A DNA stretch of 64,000 nucleotides, from the NCBI GenBank assembly GCA_030490835.1, contig CM059975.1, positions 34,256,133-34,320,132 on the forward strand, given 5' to 3'. This document shows, piece after piece, positions 9,953 to 22,397 of this stretch. Positions within the stretch are counted from its first letter, which is position 1. The number at the start of each line of letters is the position of its first letter. The notes below the pieces were generated by a model, which was not told the DNA's origin, ran no database searches, and saw nothing but the letters and a program-made list of their open reading frames with translations. The DNA is from Annona cherimola. Lineage: Eukaryota > Streptophyta > Magnoliopsida > Magnoliales > Annonaceae. The position numbers and the translations under genes were made by a program.

Positions 9953-11148
9953 TAAAATTTTTAAAAAGGATATATATCCCCCATTGTAATGCCCCCACAT
10001 CCAAAGATCATGACTCTACCACTACTTTAGTTGCCATATCTAAGTTTTACCCTTTAAAACTACATTACTTTAATAACTCCAAAATTTGTGATTTTTTGAA
10101 GTTAAAAAAATATGTATAGATAAAAGTTTAAGAAGGATATTAGATTGTAATGAAACTTTATACAATCATTTATTCATATATAAATCATACTTTAGACGGT
10201 TTAGATGTTGAAAAAACCACTTTAAACTTGATATTTACATTAAACTATTTTATTACGTTGATTTTGCATCATTTTAAGATGAGCACTACACACATGTTGG
10301 ATTTGGATGAAAATTGGTATGCTAATAAAGTAAACAATTCTAAATATAATGGATGGGGTGGATTTTCTATTTATGATCAAGTGGGGCCCACTGTGCATGG
10401 ATTGCACGGTACAGTCGCATGTACTGAATTATTTTCCTATATATATATCCATAGTTTGATTGTGATGCATGCCAATATACCCACATAAGTCACAACTTGC
10501 AAATTACCTTCATTGTTGGCATATATCCGCAAACAAGCTACTCTCTTAGTGATTGAGTTACATAAAAATGATTTCATATAATTGCATCTGTTTTTTTAGA
10601 TAGTGATTATTGTTTTAAAATTCAATCCATTTATTTTAAATTAGAAAAATGCTTAAATTCATTTACATATGTATTAGAATATAATCATTTATCAAAGATG
10701 GTAGTAATATTTTAGATAAGTTATGATGAAAATACTTCTTTTAAAAATAATATTTAGTATTATTTTATTATGTTAATTTTATGCGCGTATAGATGAAATT
10801 TATATACAATGATACTCAATAATATTAAACAAATGAAATGATTTTCATCATAATATAAATAATGATAAACACAATAAATGAAATAAATTTTCTATCAACT
10901 ACCAAAATATTAAAAATAAATGAAATTAAATAGAATAGGGGTTTCTTTAAAAGCATTCACGTTTACAAATATACTCATGTAATATCATAATGTGAATATG
11001 TTTGCAAATATATATAAACTTGAAAACTAATTTAGTATCTTTACAATTATAATTAAACTATGTGAACATATTTGCGAATCACTACTCAATACTTACATAA
11101 AAATTGTGTCGAAAATTTTTCAATCTTCTTTTCTCAGTGCAAACATAG
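9953..11148. other. AT-rich spacer, nothing recognised
   Basis: A 112-codon frame at 10150-10488 has low-complexity composition and no motif I know; I do not call it. Most of 10500-11140 is AT-rich with long runs of A and T. Confidence 0.5.
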
Positions 11149-11310
11149 ACTTTTTTTTTTTTTTTTTTTTTTTGTATAGTAGCTGGTCGCTGCTGTATTT
11201 AGTCGTAAAACATATTTATCACTAAGTGGTTGACTTGAGTATATATTAGGTGTTAAGGCAGGGAGGTTCAGGATTTGAAGTTGAATAAAGATAGTAGCCT
11301 CATTACCCCT
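11149..11310 (-). mobile_element. Probable SINE with long poly(A) tail, reverse orientation
   Basis: A run of about 22 T at 11152-11173 is the tail of a minus-strand insert. On the minus strand the body includes CTTCAAATCCTGAAC (B-box-like) and a GGGAGGGGTAATGAGGC block. No clear target duplication was seen, so the ends are approximate and the class is tentative. It lies just downstream of the RPL6 stop codon. Confidence 0.35.
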
Positions 11311-11521
11311 CCCCTATTACACTTTCATCAGACACTTGGTCATCCAAGATAGGACCAATAAAAAAAATAATTGCATTCCAAAACTTTCTAAGAAAAGAAG
11401 GTTTTAATCCTTTGCTCCTCGCTTGTTCAAGAATACAGGTAAAAACAAAACAGGATAATTCTTTTTTTAAAAAAAAATAACTACAGTTCAATAATGGAAA
11501 ATGCAAGAGAATACACCTTGC

Positions 11522-14500
11522 TTACTTTTTCTTCCCAGCTTTACCCTCCTTCCGTCTAACAATTTCATCAGAATACCTAACACCCTTCCCCTTGTATGGT
11601 TCAGGGGGCCTCCACTTCCTTATTTTAGCTGCAAACTCACCAATGGCACTCTTGTCGAACCCACTAACAGAAATTCTGGTGTTCTCCTCTACTTTCACTT
11701 GCATTCCTTCTGGAACAGCCATTCTCACTGGATGAGAAAATCCAAGGTAGAGTACTAGGTCTTTGCCCTCCACTATGGCTCGATACCCAACGCCAACCAG
11801 TAGGAGTCGCTTTACAAATCCTTTCGACACACCAACGACCATGTTGTCTGTTAGAGTTCTGCGTTAATAAAAACAAAGATATCAACCATAGAATGACCGT
11901 GTGACAAATGGTAAAGCATGTTTGCATATCTGTCCAAGTCCTAATTGGAGCACCAAATCCAATACACTTAAACAAGAGAAGCCACATCAACAATTGCATA
12001 TCCAAGTGGTTTGACATCATAGCATGCATGAGTAAGGTCTCGGTTTTAATTCTGGGCTGGAGCGAGTCTCCATTCATGCAAATAAAATAAATAAAAAAAA
12101 AAAAAAGAAGCCACAAAGATTTTGTGTTTGGGCAAGATCAGATTGCGCTTTAGATGGAGCAATTTTACTGCAAGGGGAATAAGGGATATTCTATGGGCAG
12201 TGAATATCAAATGCACACAAATAACAACTCATTTCAATTAGAAACTTGTTTGATTAATAGGTAACTACAGTTTCCAGCCAAACAGACATAGTTAGGGCTA
12301 AATGTTTTCAATTAGGGAAATTTCAACAAGCAATTAAGCAGTCTTTTCATGAGGTAGATAACAGCTTGTTGTAGTGTCATTGACATAGTGTATGTGAGAA
12401 CTTTAGGGTGAAATATTATGGTCATGCGAGGAATTTGTGAAACATTGTACATACATTAGGAATTAAGAGCAAATGTTGTCACTATAAAAGGAATTTCTCA
12501 AGTACAAAAGTAAGGAATGTGTATTTACAAGCATAATCAAGCAATCAATGCATGCTTCAGGCATCCCGTCATTCATAATCAGCGTACAAAAGCAACACAC
12601 ATGCTTTAGAAAATGTACATATTTATAGGAAAATCTAAGAATCACAATTAAAAGAATTTATCCAAAGATTTTTTTTCACTTCTTGGAAACCTTCAGTCAA
12701 TAGAACCAGTAATATACTGCTGTTCCAATAGGTTGGGTAAATACAAAACATCTCAAAAATTGTTAGCATAAATACAACAAGTTTGAAAACATTGGAATTG
12801 ATGCGATTTAAAAAAAAAAAAAAAAATTGAGTTGGCTTGGATTTAAAAAACAAACTACGTTTGCAAAGTTTAATAGTTATATATTCACTCTCAAAAGACA
12901 TTATTTTTACAAAAATTTGAGTATCTAATGAAAGTGGTTTTTTTACGTCATGAATAAACTGCATATGGACAAACAAAATCAAAAGTATACATTTGAAAAA
13001 ATATGTTAAAATAAGAAAAGGAAGGGGTTGCATTGGATCATTAGCCTTTACAATATGTACATATTTATAGCAAGATCTAAAGAATCACAACTAAAAGAAC
13101 TTACACAAACATCCGTTCTCCTCAGAAACCTTGAATCAATAGAACTAGTAATATTTCCTGCTGTCTCAAGGCATTTATATGAATGTAGAATGAGCTTAAT
13201 CTTTACATGAAAAGCCCACACTTTTGGTTTGCTATCTATTAATGGACAAGTTATAGCAAAATCCAAAGAAATCACAACTAAAAGAACTCATACAAACATT
13301 TGCCCTCTTCTTGGGAATCTTCAGTTAAAAACCAGTAATATCCTGCTGTCTCAAGGAATCAATGTAAATGTAGATGAATGAGTTTACACCTTACCTAAAA
13401 AGCCCATGCATTTGGTTTGCCCGTTTAGTTTCCTCTGTCTTGGAGACTTTCAGAATCCCAGAATCCTTCCTCTCAACCTTGACTTCAGATGGATATGACA
13501 ATGAAAGCTCACCTAAAGGACCCTTTACCCTCAAACCCTGGCCTTCTAAAGTAATGGTTACATTTGGAGGCACTTCGATTGGTCTCTTCCCGATTCTTGA
13601 TTCCTTACACTCCACAATCTTTCTGAGAAAGCTTGTCCTAGATACTGGAGCAACAGAAAAACGAATCCTACTAGTCTCGCCCACAAAGGCAGATTTCAAG
13701 TGGCTGGAGTCAAGAGAAAGAATCTCAATTCAGACAATAACTACATACTGAGCCAACAAAAATAAAAATAAAAATGAAATGTCAATATCAGTTGAGCAAT
13801 GCTGGCAAGAGAATGCTTCAGATCATCAGTGCCAATTACCTTAATTAATAATCACAAAAAATAAAGAGATCAAATACACAAATACTCCAGAATTATTTGC
13901 TTCAAGCATCCAATGAGGCCGTCAGAGTAATCAAACAAGAGTCAACATCTCTAAGTAATGATGATCATGCTCACATCATTAAACCCGAACTTCCTTATCT
14001 GCCTACATTACATTACAATTGAATCATGATGAACAACTTACCATGAGTAGACTGATTAGATTAGAATAATAAAAGAGTCTGGGTGGGGTGGCTGCCGTGA
14101 ACACCACAGAACTAAAAACCTGACCACCAAACCCCTAAACCCTATGAAATCAGTGCCCACAAAGGCAAGTTTCCACATTTCTTATGCAGATGGAATCCAT
14201 ATGATGACATTGGGTTTAGGTCATCCAAATGCACATGATGAAAATATAACAAATTTACAGCATTCAGATTAATCTCCAATGATTGTTAAATTTTTATGAT
14301 GTTTGCTGGCCTCATAACAAGGATTAAAGAAACATTGCCTTCAAATTTTCGTTCCTGTTTGGATGAAGTTCAGATGGAATGGACATTATGCAATTTGGAG
14401 TCTTGAGTCTGGACTTATGTGAGAAATCACAAGTTAGTCATGGCCATTTCATTGACTCCAACTTAATTCACTGCTTTAAGCATTGGTTTTAGTTTAAATA

Positions 14501-15585
14501 CTACACATGAAAGAAATGAAATTGACTATGGCCCAGAATAGTCCTATTTTGGGCCTGCTCAACTGTCAATGCATAGTCTAGTGTATTGGCTCATTGTTCT
14601 TTCTTCTAGCGGTCACAGCAAATAAAGCAATTAATAAATAAAATTGCTGATGCAAAAACTTGATCAACTTTCTTAATACTCTCACATTTAACACAAATTA
14701 TTTGAATATCACCTTTCTAGAGGTAACCATCTATAATCAACTTAGATATTGACATCCAGAGATAATCATTTGTACTACTTCCTAATGAGAAACTTTACCA
14801 ATTCCCCCCTGTGAATTAGAATACTCGTCATCCTGCACTAAAACACCGGATGCAGCTTGGCATCCTTCATTACAATCATGACATATTCAACCATTGAGAT
14901 TCTAATTTGTAACATCTCTGCTCCAAAATTTTAGACAAGCATTCCTCTTTCATCTTTCCTCTTTTCCATTGCTCTATTTATTTGTCCTTCTAATTTTTTC
15001 CCCATAATTTTTAAGACTAAGGAGGCAGCCCATATGCATTCCTAACAAGTAAGCTATCAAACATGATTTCCATCTATTAAGTTTTTATTACAAAAGACTA
15101 ACATTGAAGCCAACGTACCAAGTAAGTCGGTCAACCAAACTCGCCAAAGAAAAATTGAAACTTTAAGGCATTTTAAAAAAGAAAAATAACTTGCATAACA
15201 CCACAACAAACATTCGATTTTCACACCGTTCCCCGTTCTATCGTTCAAAAATCTTCCAAACGTGAGGTTCAGGAAACAAACATTCCGAAGGCGCATATTC
15301 GAATGAGTTCATGGGTTTCTTTCCACTCATTAATACCAACTAGCAGCACTAAAATCATGCGCCGCCATACTATTATATCACTCCAACATCTTCAAAAAAC
15401 GGGTCGAAGAAACAGAAATTCAGAAGAATTTTCTGATGTTTGCTTCCGATTACTGTGGGGGAAATAGAAGAAATGGGAATGCAGATTTGCAGGCAAGATA
15501 TGAGATAGAACGAAGAGAAAGTATAAATGAAGTTTGAATCAGCAACGGCTTACCAAGCATGAAAGGAGGACGTGAGCGAAGCCAT
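11522..15585 (-). CDS. RPL6: 50S ribosomal protein L6, plastid (uL6c), nuclear gene with three exons
   Basis: The product is protein uL6 of the plastid large ribosomal subunit, made in the cytosol and imported. Exon 1 is 15585-15554 (32 nt), exon 2 is 13703-13395 (309 nt) and exon 3 is 11858-11522 (337 nt). Together they give 678 nt, 225 residues plus TAA; plastid L6 is usually about 220-225. Junctions are GT-AG and keep frame (donors GTAAGC and GTAAGG; acceptors CCAG and GCAG). Exon 1 encodes [10 protein letters not shown], the start of a Ser-rich transit peptide that continues into exon 2. The mature part starts near [13 protein letters not shown]. The L6 hallmarks are present: [21 protein letters not shown] at the exon 2 end, [14 protein letters not shown] across the junction, and the C-terminal [19 protein letters not shown] with a GKAGKKK tail. 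No disabling change was seen. Exon 1 is short but well supported by frame and by similarity to the family start. Confidence 0.93.
11859..13394 (-). other. RPL6 intron 2 (1536 bp), with SINE and internal duplications
   Basis: Bounded by a GTAAGG donor (13394) and a TTAACGCAG acceptor (11859). It contains a SINE with perfect target duplications (11977-12115), a decayed relative of the 4739-6006 foldback arm near 12400-12500, and repeated copies of sequence next to the donor (about 12640-12745, 13079-13265, 13266-13420). Confidence 0.85.
11987..12105 (+). mobile_element. Short SINE (119 bp) in RPL6 intron 2 with perfect 10-bp target duplication
   Basis: Flanked by the direct repeat AGAAGCCACA (11977-11986 and 12106-12115) and ending in an A-rich tail of the form AATAAAATAAATAAAA then a pure A run. 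The body holds a degenerate B-box (CGGTTTTAATTCTGG) and an A-box-like AAGTGGTTTGACA. It is antisense to RPL6. Its small size, tail and variable-length duplication fit LINE-mobilised SINEs. Confidence 0.75.
13704..15553 (-). other. RPL6 intron 1 (1850 bp)
   Basis: It follows the short transit-peptide exon, with a GTAAGC donor and a pyrimidine-rich TTCTTTCTCTTGACTCCAG acceptor. AT-rich, with no embedded gene or clear repeat recognised. Confidence 0.85.
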
Positions 15586-15770
15586 GGCTGCTTCCAAAGA
15601 GGAATGCTGGCCGAGTCTTGGATATTGGATGAGGATTGGGAGAATCTTATGGTACTCTGCTTTGTTTGAGCAGATATGTACTGCTCTTTTGAATTCTCAC
15701 ACGTGTGGTCATTTTTGGGTGATTGGTTCGTGTCGTGCAACTTATTATGTTAAATAGAGATTATATTTTA
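15586..15770 (-). promoter_or_regulatory. RPL6 promoter region with palindromic G-box and CCAAT box
   Basis: About 115-125 bp upstream of the ATG lies CACACGTGTG (15698-15707), a perfect 10-bp palindrome containing the G-box core CACGTG. A minus-strand CCAAT (15722-15726) lies about 15 bp further out. G-boxes bound by bZIP/bHLH factors are common in promoters of nuclear genes for plastid proteins; the function here is inferred from position. The transcription start is not known. Confidence 0.5.
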
Positions 15771-16003
15771 TTTTTGGATCATCTATTCTAAATCAAGATT
15801 AAATACTGAGATTTTTTTTGCTGCCTCACATTTATTGAGCTAAGGGATTGACTTATTTGTAAATTAACGGTACTTCATTTTGGTATATAAAGTAAATTTA
15901 TGTAACTTTTCTATTTTTTCCACTGATGATGAATGTAAAATTCACTTCATCCATTATATTTAACAATATTTATTTAACTATAAGATCAAGTTTCTTTTGA
16001 AAT

Positions 16004-16290
16004 TGTGTTTCGTAGTAACTAAAAAATATTAAGCTAAAAATTTTCAATTTAAAACTTTTTACTCTTTATAACTACTTTATTTTTTAATTATTTTTTCACA
16101 TTTTCCTATAAAACTATTATAATTTTCAATCATTTCTACACAACTATTTACGCAACTAACCCATCTATTTTAACTTTATTCTTTTTACTCATTTTCATTA
16201 TTATTATCGTATTACATTATTTTCTTCTAATTTAAAAAATTTTATATGAAAAAGTTTTTATCTAAAAATTTTATCACTTACCAAACACAC
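16004..16290 (-). mobile_element. MITE family M, copy E (reverse)
   Basis: It starts TGTGTTTCGTAGTAA and ends TTACCAAACACA, an imperfect terminal inverted repeat. Inside are the reverse family blocks ATTTCTACACAACTATTTAC and CAACTAACCCATCTATTTTA. It lies upstream of RPL6. Confidence 0.65.
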
Positions 16291-16354
16291 TACATAAAAA
16301 AATAATCATAAGCAACATTTGCTTACAAGTATATATATTCGAGCTGTAGTTGTG

Positions 16355-16620
16355 CATACACCTATTTTTAAAAAAAATTATTGAATTTTTTGTACACAAC
16401 TATTAATCTAAGTGTATTTAACATATGTATCAATTTTTATCATTTTCGGAGATTTTTAGATATTTTTCGCTGATTTTAAAAAATCCAAAAAAATCTAAAA
16501 ACCTCCTAAAATGATAAAATTGATAGACATTTTAAATACACTTATACTAACAGTTTAATGAAAAAATTTCAAAAAAATAAAAAAGGGTGAAATACACCAG
16601 GGTACATAGGTGCATATAAC
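16355..16620. mobile_element. Foldback MITE, copy 2 of the AT-rich hairpin family
   Basis: The left half (AATCTAAGTGTATTTAACAT ... TTTTATCATTTTCGGAG) pairs with the right half (CTCCTAAAATGATAAAA ... TTAAATACACTTATACTAAC) around 16465-16480. It matches the core of the copy at 55345-55677. Confidence 0.55.
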
Positions 16621-17699
16621 TGGAAACTTATATATTCATGTGTAAATATTTTCAATTCTTATAAATTAATGAATATAGTAGTATTAAGGATGTAATTGAG
16701 TTAGGTCAACCCATTATTTAGTTTTTTGCTAATTAGGGTTTTAATTTTTAACCGATAAACATATTTAAATAAATGGCTATTATGAGTTGACATCATAACA
16801 TGTAATCCAATTAATGCAATCTATTATTGGAGTCCTCTCCGAATATATTCCCACTTAGTGAAGATATCTTCCTCGTGAGAACGAGTTGAGGGTGTGAGTT
16901 CTTTTGAAGGGGTGTGTTCGATATTGGTGCAACTTGAATAGGTTATCCATGGGTACTTACCAACTTAACCCTAATTTTAGTAGAGTAGGATAGAAAATAT
17001 TACCTATGGGTATGAGTGAAGTGCAAATTATTACTCGTTCTCTCAAATAAGATACAGGTAAAGTGAATATATTGAATACCTGAAACTGACCCACATGGAT
17101 ACTCATATGGGTAATTGATTAGGTATGTAATTATATATACAATATATTATATAGTATGTATTATGTTTTGTCAATAATGTCTTATGTGCATTTTCATTTT
17201 AACAAATTTAAATTCAAATGAATAGTATGCCTTGTGGAGTTGTGGATTATGAAGTAAAAAACTAGTTTGGCTTATAAATATGTCATTGACTTCCGAAAGC
17301 TTTTTATAAATAAACTTATGAAGTGTGATCGTAATATATTAATAGTTCTAATGATTAGGTTGTGGTAGTCAGTACGTTACATTTTTTATATAATAATGTA
17401 AACAGTAACATACTTTTTGTATGGATAAACAGTAACATACTTGCCTATGATTTTAAAATGTAAATGAATATTGTTTTATATTATTTGTAATGACAAAGAT
17501 ATATTTTTTTAAAAATATTTTATTTGAGTATTAAATAAACCAATTTAGAATCAAAATCAGAACTAGCCCTATAAGTAATGAGTAAGGTATGATATACTAG
17601 AAATTGAATCGATAAATGGGTAAGGTAGGATATAGTAGACTACTACCTGAACCAAATGACCCAAGTTCTACTTCTAGTGTTCAGGAATCTCTAAAGTAG
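16621..17699. other. AT-rich spacer, nothing recognised
   Basis: No conserved frame, RNA or repeat end was identified here. Confidence 0.4.
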
Positions 17700-18659
17700 A
17701 ATAACAACATGTTTGTGAGAAATCAAGAATGATAAGGGATTCTAAATCTCTTTTGGTAGAGAAAATGTTCTCTCAAGATGAAGGATGACTCTTTAGAAGT
17801 GCTAGATCCAAGAGGCTTGCCTACAATGTCATGTTCGATGTGGACAAACAAGAGATACAATGAGGAGATCTTGAAGGCTTCAATGTGGCAGCTGTGGAAG
17901 TTAAAAGGTGCATTTACTTCTTTATTGTGGATGATAACCTCTATTTAATTACTTTTGAGCATATTAAAGATAGATAGATTGTATCAAATGGCCATCCCTA
18001 GCTATTTGAGAGCAGTCTTGCTAAAGGTATTAGATTCTCCTGTGAATCCAAAGGATGTAAGTCTGACATCCTTCTCATTCTGGATCTAAATAAATAATGT
18101 ACCTTTTCTTTATAGGCTTGGGAAACTGTGGGGGGTGTCTTTTAGCTTATGTATTATTAGAACATAAAAGATAATTCTTTAAGGATTAGAGTAGAGGTAG
18201 ATGTCCAAAAGCTAGTTCAAAGAAGTTTATATGTGCAAATTGAGTCATCAACTAGAAGACGACTAGTTTTCTAATATGATGAGCTCCCTATTTTCCTCTA
18301 TAGTGTGCTAGAATGAGGCATATGTATAACAGTTACAAATTTGGAACAAAATAAGGAGGGAGCAATGATGAGGTAGATTTGCTATATGGAAATTTTCTAT
18401 GTTTAAGAAATATAGGGCCTAGGGTGATCATTGGTTCGGGGGAAGCAACCAAATGGTGCCTCGATGTTACATAAGAAGAAATGTCATGGTTGCAATTGAA
18501 AATCAATAGCTTCTACAATAGGAAGATAATTCACATGTAGTAAGAGGGAGGGGATCCGCTTTAGATAAACAAGGGATAAATCTGGAGGATGAGTTGGTTA
18601 TCCGGGGTGATATAGCAAATCAAAATATAAAAACGGAGGAATAATCATAGACAGAGAAT

Positions 18660-18699
<40 letters not shown>

Positions 18700-20960
18700 G
18701 GACAGATATAAGAAGGGTGTCTTAAGTAAATGTAGTTAGGGCAATCAGAAATAGGAAGAAATTAAGTATAAAATATATTGACAATGCCAGATTATGTGGG
18801 TGTTCTGGGGCAATCTGTGGAGTGAGACCCAGTGGATGATCGAATCTTAATCCTAAGACCTATACTAACTGGCGGGGTGGAATCACTTACAATACGGATA
18901 TGATGGGATACTAGTTTGAAGAATTTACACTTGATTATGTGAAAGTGAAGCAAGCAAATCTATAGGTTAATGGAAAGGGATCACATGAGAATCATAGAAA
19001 AAGAATTATTGAATACGAATGGTACGAAATCTTTGGTGGATAATTCGAGCCAAGAGCATCAATAACGATGTACCCATTACAACTAAACGTGGATGAAGTA
19101 ACATCAAGTCAGCATATAATTTACACTTGATTAATTGAAAAAGAAGTAGGTGAATCTACAAATTAATGGAAAGTGACCACATGAGAATCATAGAAGAGAA
19201 GAATTACTAAAGATGAACTGTACGGAATCTTCGATGGATAATTTGAGCTGAGGGCATCAATTATGGACTTGTTACAACTTAATGAAGATGAAGTAATGGT
19301 TGGTTAGCATGGGTGTTTGCTAATGGACTCAATGAATGAGTCAACCTAGTCTGGAAATAGAGAAGGGGCATGGCAAGCAGCAAGGCAAATCTTCTAAGAA
19401 TTGTAGGAAAGATATGACTAATACATTTGTAGTTATGAAGGAAAAAGAATCGAGTGGTAATGAAGGCCTAAGCTTGATGTTCAAAGGAGGAAACCTCTAG
19501 GGAAGATTGCATAGGAATTTCTTGAAGGGGAGTTAAGAAATGTTAAAAGGCTGAAAACTATAAGTGATATGGTAATAGTGGAAGATGAAAATCACTCTTA
19601 GCTTTCCAATGACTATTTTAGCATGAAATTGTCAGGGGGCTTAGGAATCTTTGGATAGTTCGCATCCTTTGTTATATGGTTAAGAAACAATAGGGGGTGG
19701 TCTTGCTATGATATGGAACAGAATGCTGAATCGGAACGTGATTTCTTTCTCACAACATCATATCGATGTGGTAATTATAGCTTCAAACTGATGAAGGGAA
19801 TGAATGGTAACTGAGTTATATAGGAATCTTATTAGAGTTAAAAGTTTGAAACATGGGAGCCTATGAAGCTATTGAAAAATTAATTAGTTAATCTGTAAGT
19901 GGTGGTAGGTGACTTTAACGTAGTAGTGGGACCCTCATAATGCTTGAGCAAGACTTCGAGATCAGAGGGACAAACAAATCTGCTAGAAGAAGTTATTGAT
20001 GGTTGTAGTTTGTTGGATTTGAACATATTAGTCCTCCTAAGGCTTAGCAGAAAAATCAAAGAGGCATGGATAAGGTCAAAGCTACGCTTAAAAGAAGACT
20101 AACAAAATTTGGATTGAATATCTCATTTCCCATTGCACACACCAATCATCTTTCTGCTATCAAATTTCATCATAGTCCAATTAAATTAGTTGTTAATGCA
20201 GGGAATGTAGTCCAAAGAAAGATTTCAGATATGAAATCTTTAGGGGAAAGACAAGGAAGCACACAAAATCATTTATGAGTCCTGGAGGGCAGATGGGGAT
20301 GGAGGGAAGATGTGTTTCTAAAATATCAAAAGCAAGATTTTGAATTATAATAAGGAGTTCCGTACATAACATAAGAAATTCAATAAAAATCTAAGCTGGA
20401 AAATTATGTAAGAAGAGAGATGAATTGAGCAGCTAAAGATGAAGCATCCATCCATTTGATGATAGGAATTAGCAGGTGCAGAAAAGTTAGACAAAAATAA
20501 ACTTTCTTCTAGTTGATGAAGAAATTCTATGTAAGCAAAGATCCAAACTTCACTAGTTGTAATAGGGCGATAAAAGCATTTTTTCTTTTCATCGTGCTTC
20601 CTTTGACCGTCAATGGAACAATTTTATTGAAGTCTTGAGTGACGAGGAGGGTAGATAAGTAGTGGGGCAAAAGGATAAAGAGAAATTTGCTAATGATTAC
20701 ATCATACAACTATTCATGTCAAATATTCAAGGGAATCAGGACCGGATTATAAATAAAGTTAATCGAAAATATCAAATGAAGAACGAATAGAACTAATCAA
20801 ACTATTTGAGGAAGGATGAGGTTGTTAATGCACTCAAAGCTACGAATTCATCAAAATCTCATAGCTTGGTGGTATGTCCATGAGGTTTTACCAATCATAC
20901 TGGGCAACAATTAGAAATGACATCCACGTAAGAAGTTTATCGAGTGCTCCTTCATTGACA
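17700..20960 (+). pseudogene. 5' half of a decayed L1-type LINE (ORF1 DUF4283, ORF2 endonuclease, start of RT)
   Basis: Pieces of a plant L1-type non-LTR retrotransposon follow in order, with many stops and frameshifts. ORF1: DUF4283-type sequence near 17840-18320, with KRYNEEILKASMWQLWKLK and later LRIRVEVDVQKLVQRSLYVQ fragments. ORF2: an N-terminal block near 19640-19790 reading MIWNRMLNRNVISFSQHH; the endonuclease GDFN motif at 19908-19919, whose Asp and Asn belong to the APE-type active site; and a SHCTHQSS-type region near 20120-20170. The first RT block reads EVVNALKATNSSKSHSLGGM around 20818-20870. The element stops at about 20960, where an LTR begins. An (AAT)n tract at 18662-18699 lies within it. 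No frame longer than about 70 codons survives. Confidence 0.7.
18662..18699. repeat. (AAT)n microsatellite
   Basis: About twelve uninterrupted AAT units inside the dead LINE. Confidence 0.9.
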
Positions 20961-20962
20961 TG

Positions 20963-22397
20963 TGGTGTACAACCATGGATGTGTTGTTAGGCACTCATGA
21001 TTACCAATCTCAAATTATACCGAATTACATTAAAATTAACAACTAATAATAGTGTAAAATAATGTTGAGATGAGTCAAATTCACATAGAGACAATAAAAG
21101 TTTGAATTATTTAGAAAAGAAAATTTTATTAAATAAATTTTCTAAAATAAAATTACAACTAAGAATTAAAGTGCAATAAAATTAACTATAAACAAAATTC
21201 AACTAAAAGTAAAGAAAATAAAATTCTAAAATTAACAAAGTAAAAGAAAATAAATCTAGATGACTTACACGAAAAAGATCTCCTCTTCTAAAGTTTCTCC
21301 ACAACTGAGAGCTTGAAAACTGAAGTTTGAATTGAAGATTATATATAGAACTCCATACCCCTGCGTTTCGTCTCAATCCCTTTTTATAAGGGACCGATAC
21401 GTAGTACACAAGTGGGAGAGTGACCAGATTGCAAGCGTAGATCGCGTAAAAAAGTTACCTCACTGGAACTATGTTTTGTTGCCACGTTAGCTAGTTGAAA
21501 TTGATTGATCATCAGGATTACAGTGGATGGTTTGGATGTCATGTCTGCTTAAGCGAATTATTTATGTGCAAGCTGAATTACGTTCCAGTAAAAGTCCACC
21601 ACCGCATCATTCCTTTTCCATCTGGAATTGTTCTAGATGCTGGTGAACTCCTCATTGTCATTGATAGTCCACTTGATGATTATAATGGAGATAGGCCGTG
21701 GATTTTTCCCCGCTGAATTTGAAGAAAAAAAAAATGTGCAAGCTGCATCATCAACTTTTGATTGTCATTTGTAGGGCTGAAGATCACTTTCATCACGGGT
21801 TCTTCTGGTCGGGACTATAAAGATCGTCGCATGCTGTATTCTCTTTGGACCTTGTGATGGTTCGGTATTGGTTCAACAAGGGAAAGGACGCTACTGGCTT
21901 GAAAAGTTGGGAGGAGATAGTAGTGTCGGCCTGGAGGTTAAAAAAATGCCTTTGCTTCCAACAACACTGATCGATGGATTAAGGCTTCAGATTACCAAAT
22001 CCGAAAATAAGAACAGGCTGCCAGGAATCGAGTTTTAATAGCCATTTGCTGCTTGGGTTTATAGATGATGCTCTCAAAAAAAAATCTTCCTACTTATTTT
22101 CCTTCTTCTCTTGATTCGGTTGACGTTGAGCACTAGATTTGGATGATGGGTTTTACCATTTTTCTAGCTGCCATGGTTGGTCCTTTGATGGAGAACAGAT
22201 TTCAACTTTTCTGGTGGTCCAGCAGACCACTTGAATTTTTACACATGCAACTTGATATTTGTAATAATTCCCAACAAAATAATTTGAAAACTTGTCTAAG
22301 TGATTTTCACAATTTTTCCCATGAAACCTCTTCAATTAAATGAAACTTTCACACTTGCATGGATGAAAATAATGCAAAAAAAAAAGAAATTATCACA
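20963..22397 (-). repeat. 3' LTR of the Tat/Athila-like remnant
   Basis: On the minus strand it starts TGTGATAATTTC just after a polypurine-like GTTTAAGTTGAGGAG (complement of 22398-22412) and ends at GTACACCA. The match to 24137-24928 covers 20963 to about 21770; the rest has no partner left in the window because the other LTR is truncated. The boundary at 22397 is inferred from the polypurine tract. Confidence 0.55.

Noticed and set aside
10150..10488. 112-codon plus-strand frame
   Set aside because: Ile/Leu/Thr-rich AT-biased sequence, no motif, no splice or promoter context supporting a gene.
11501..12116. Other frames overlapping RPL6 exon 3
   Set aside because: Shadows of the real minus-strand exon and the adjoining intron.
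15450..15757. Frames covering RPL6 exon 1 on both strands
   Set aside because: The real exon 1 is only 32 nt (15585-15554) in another frame; the long frames run through promoter and intron.
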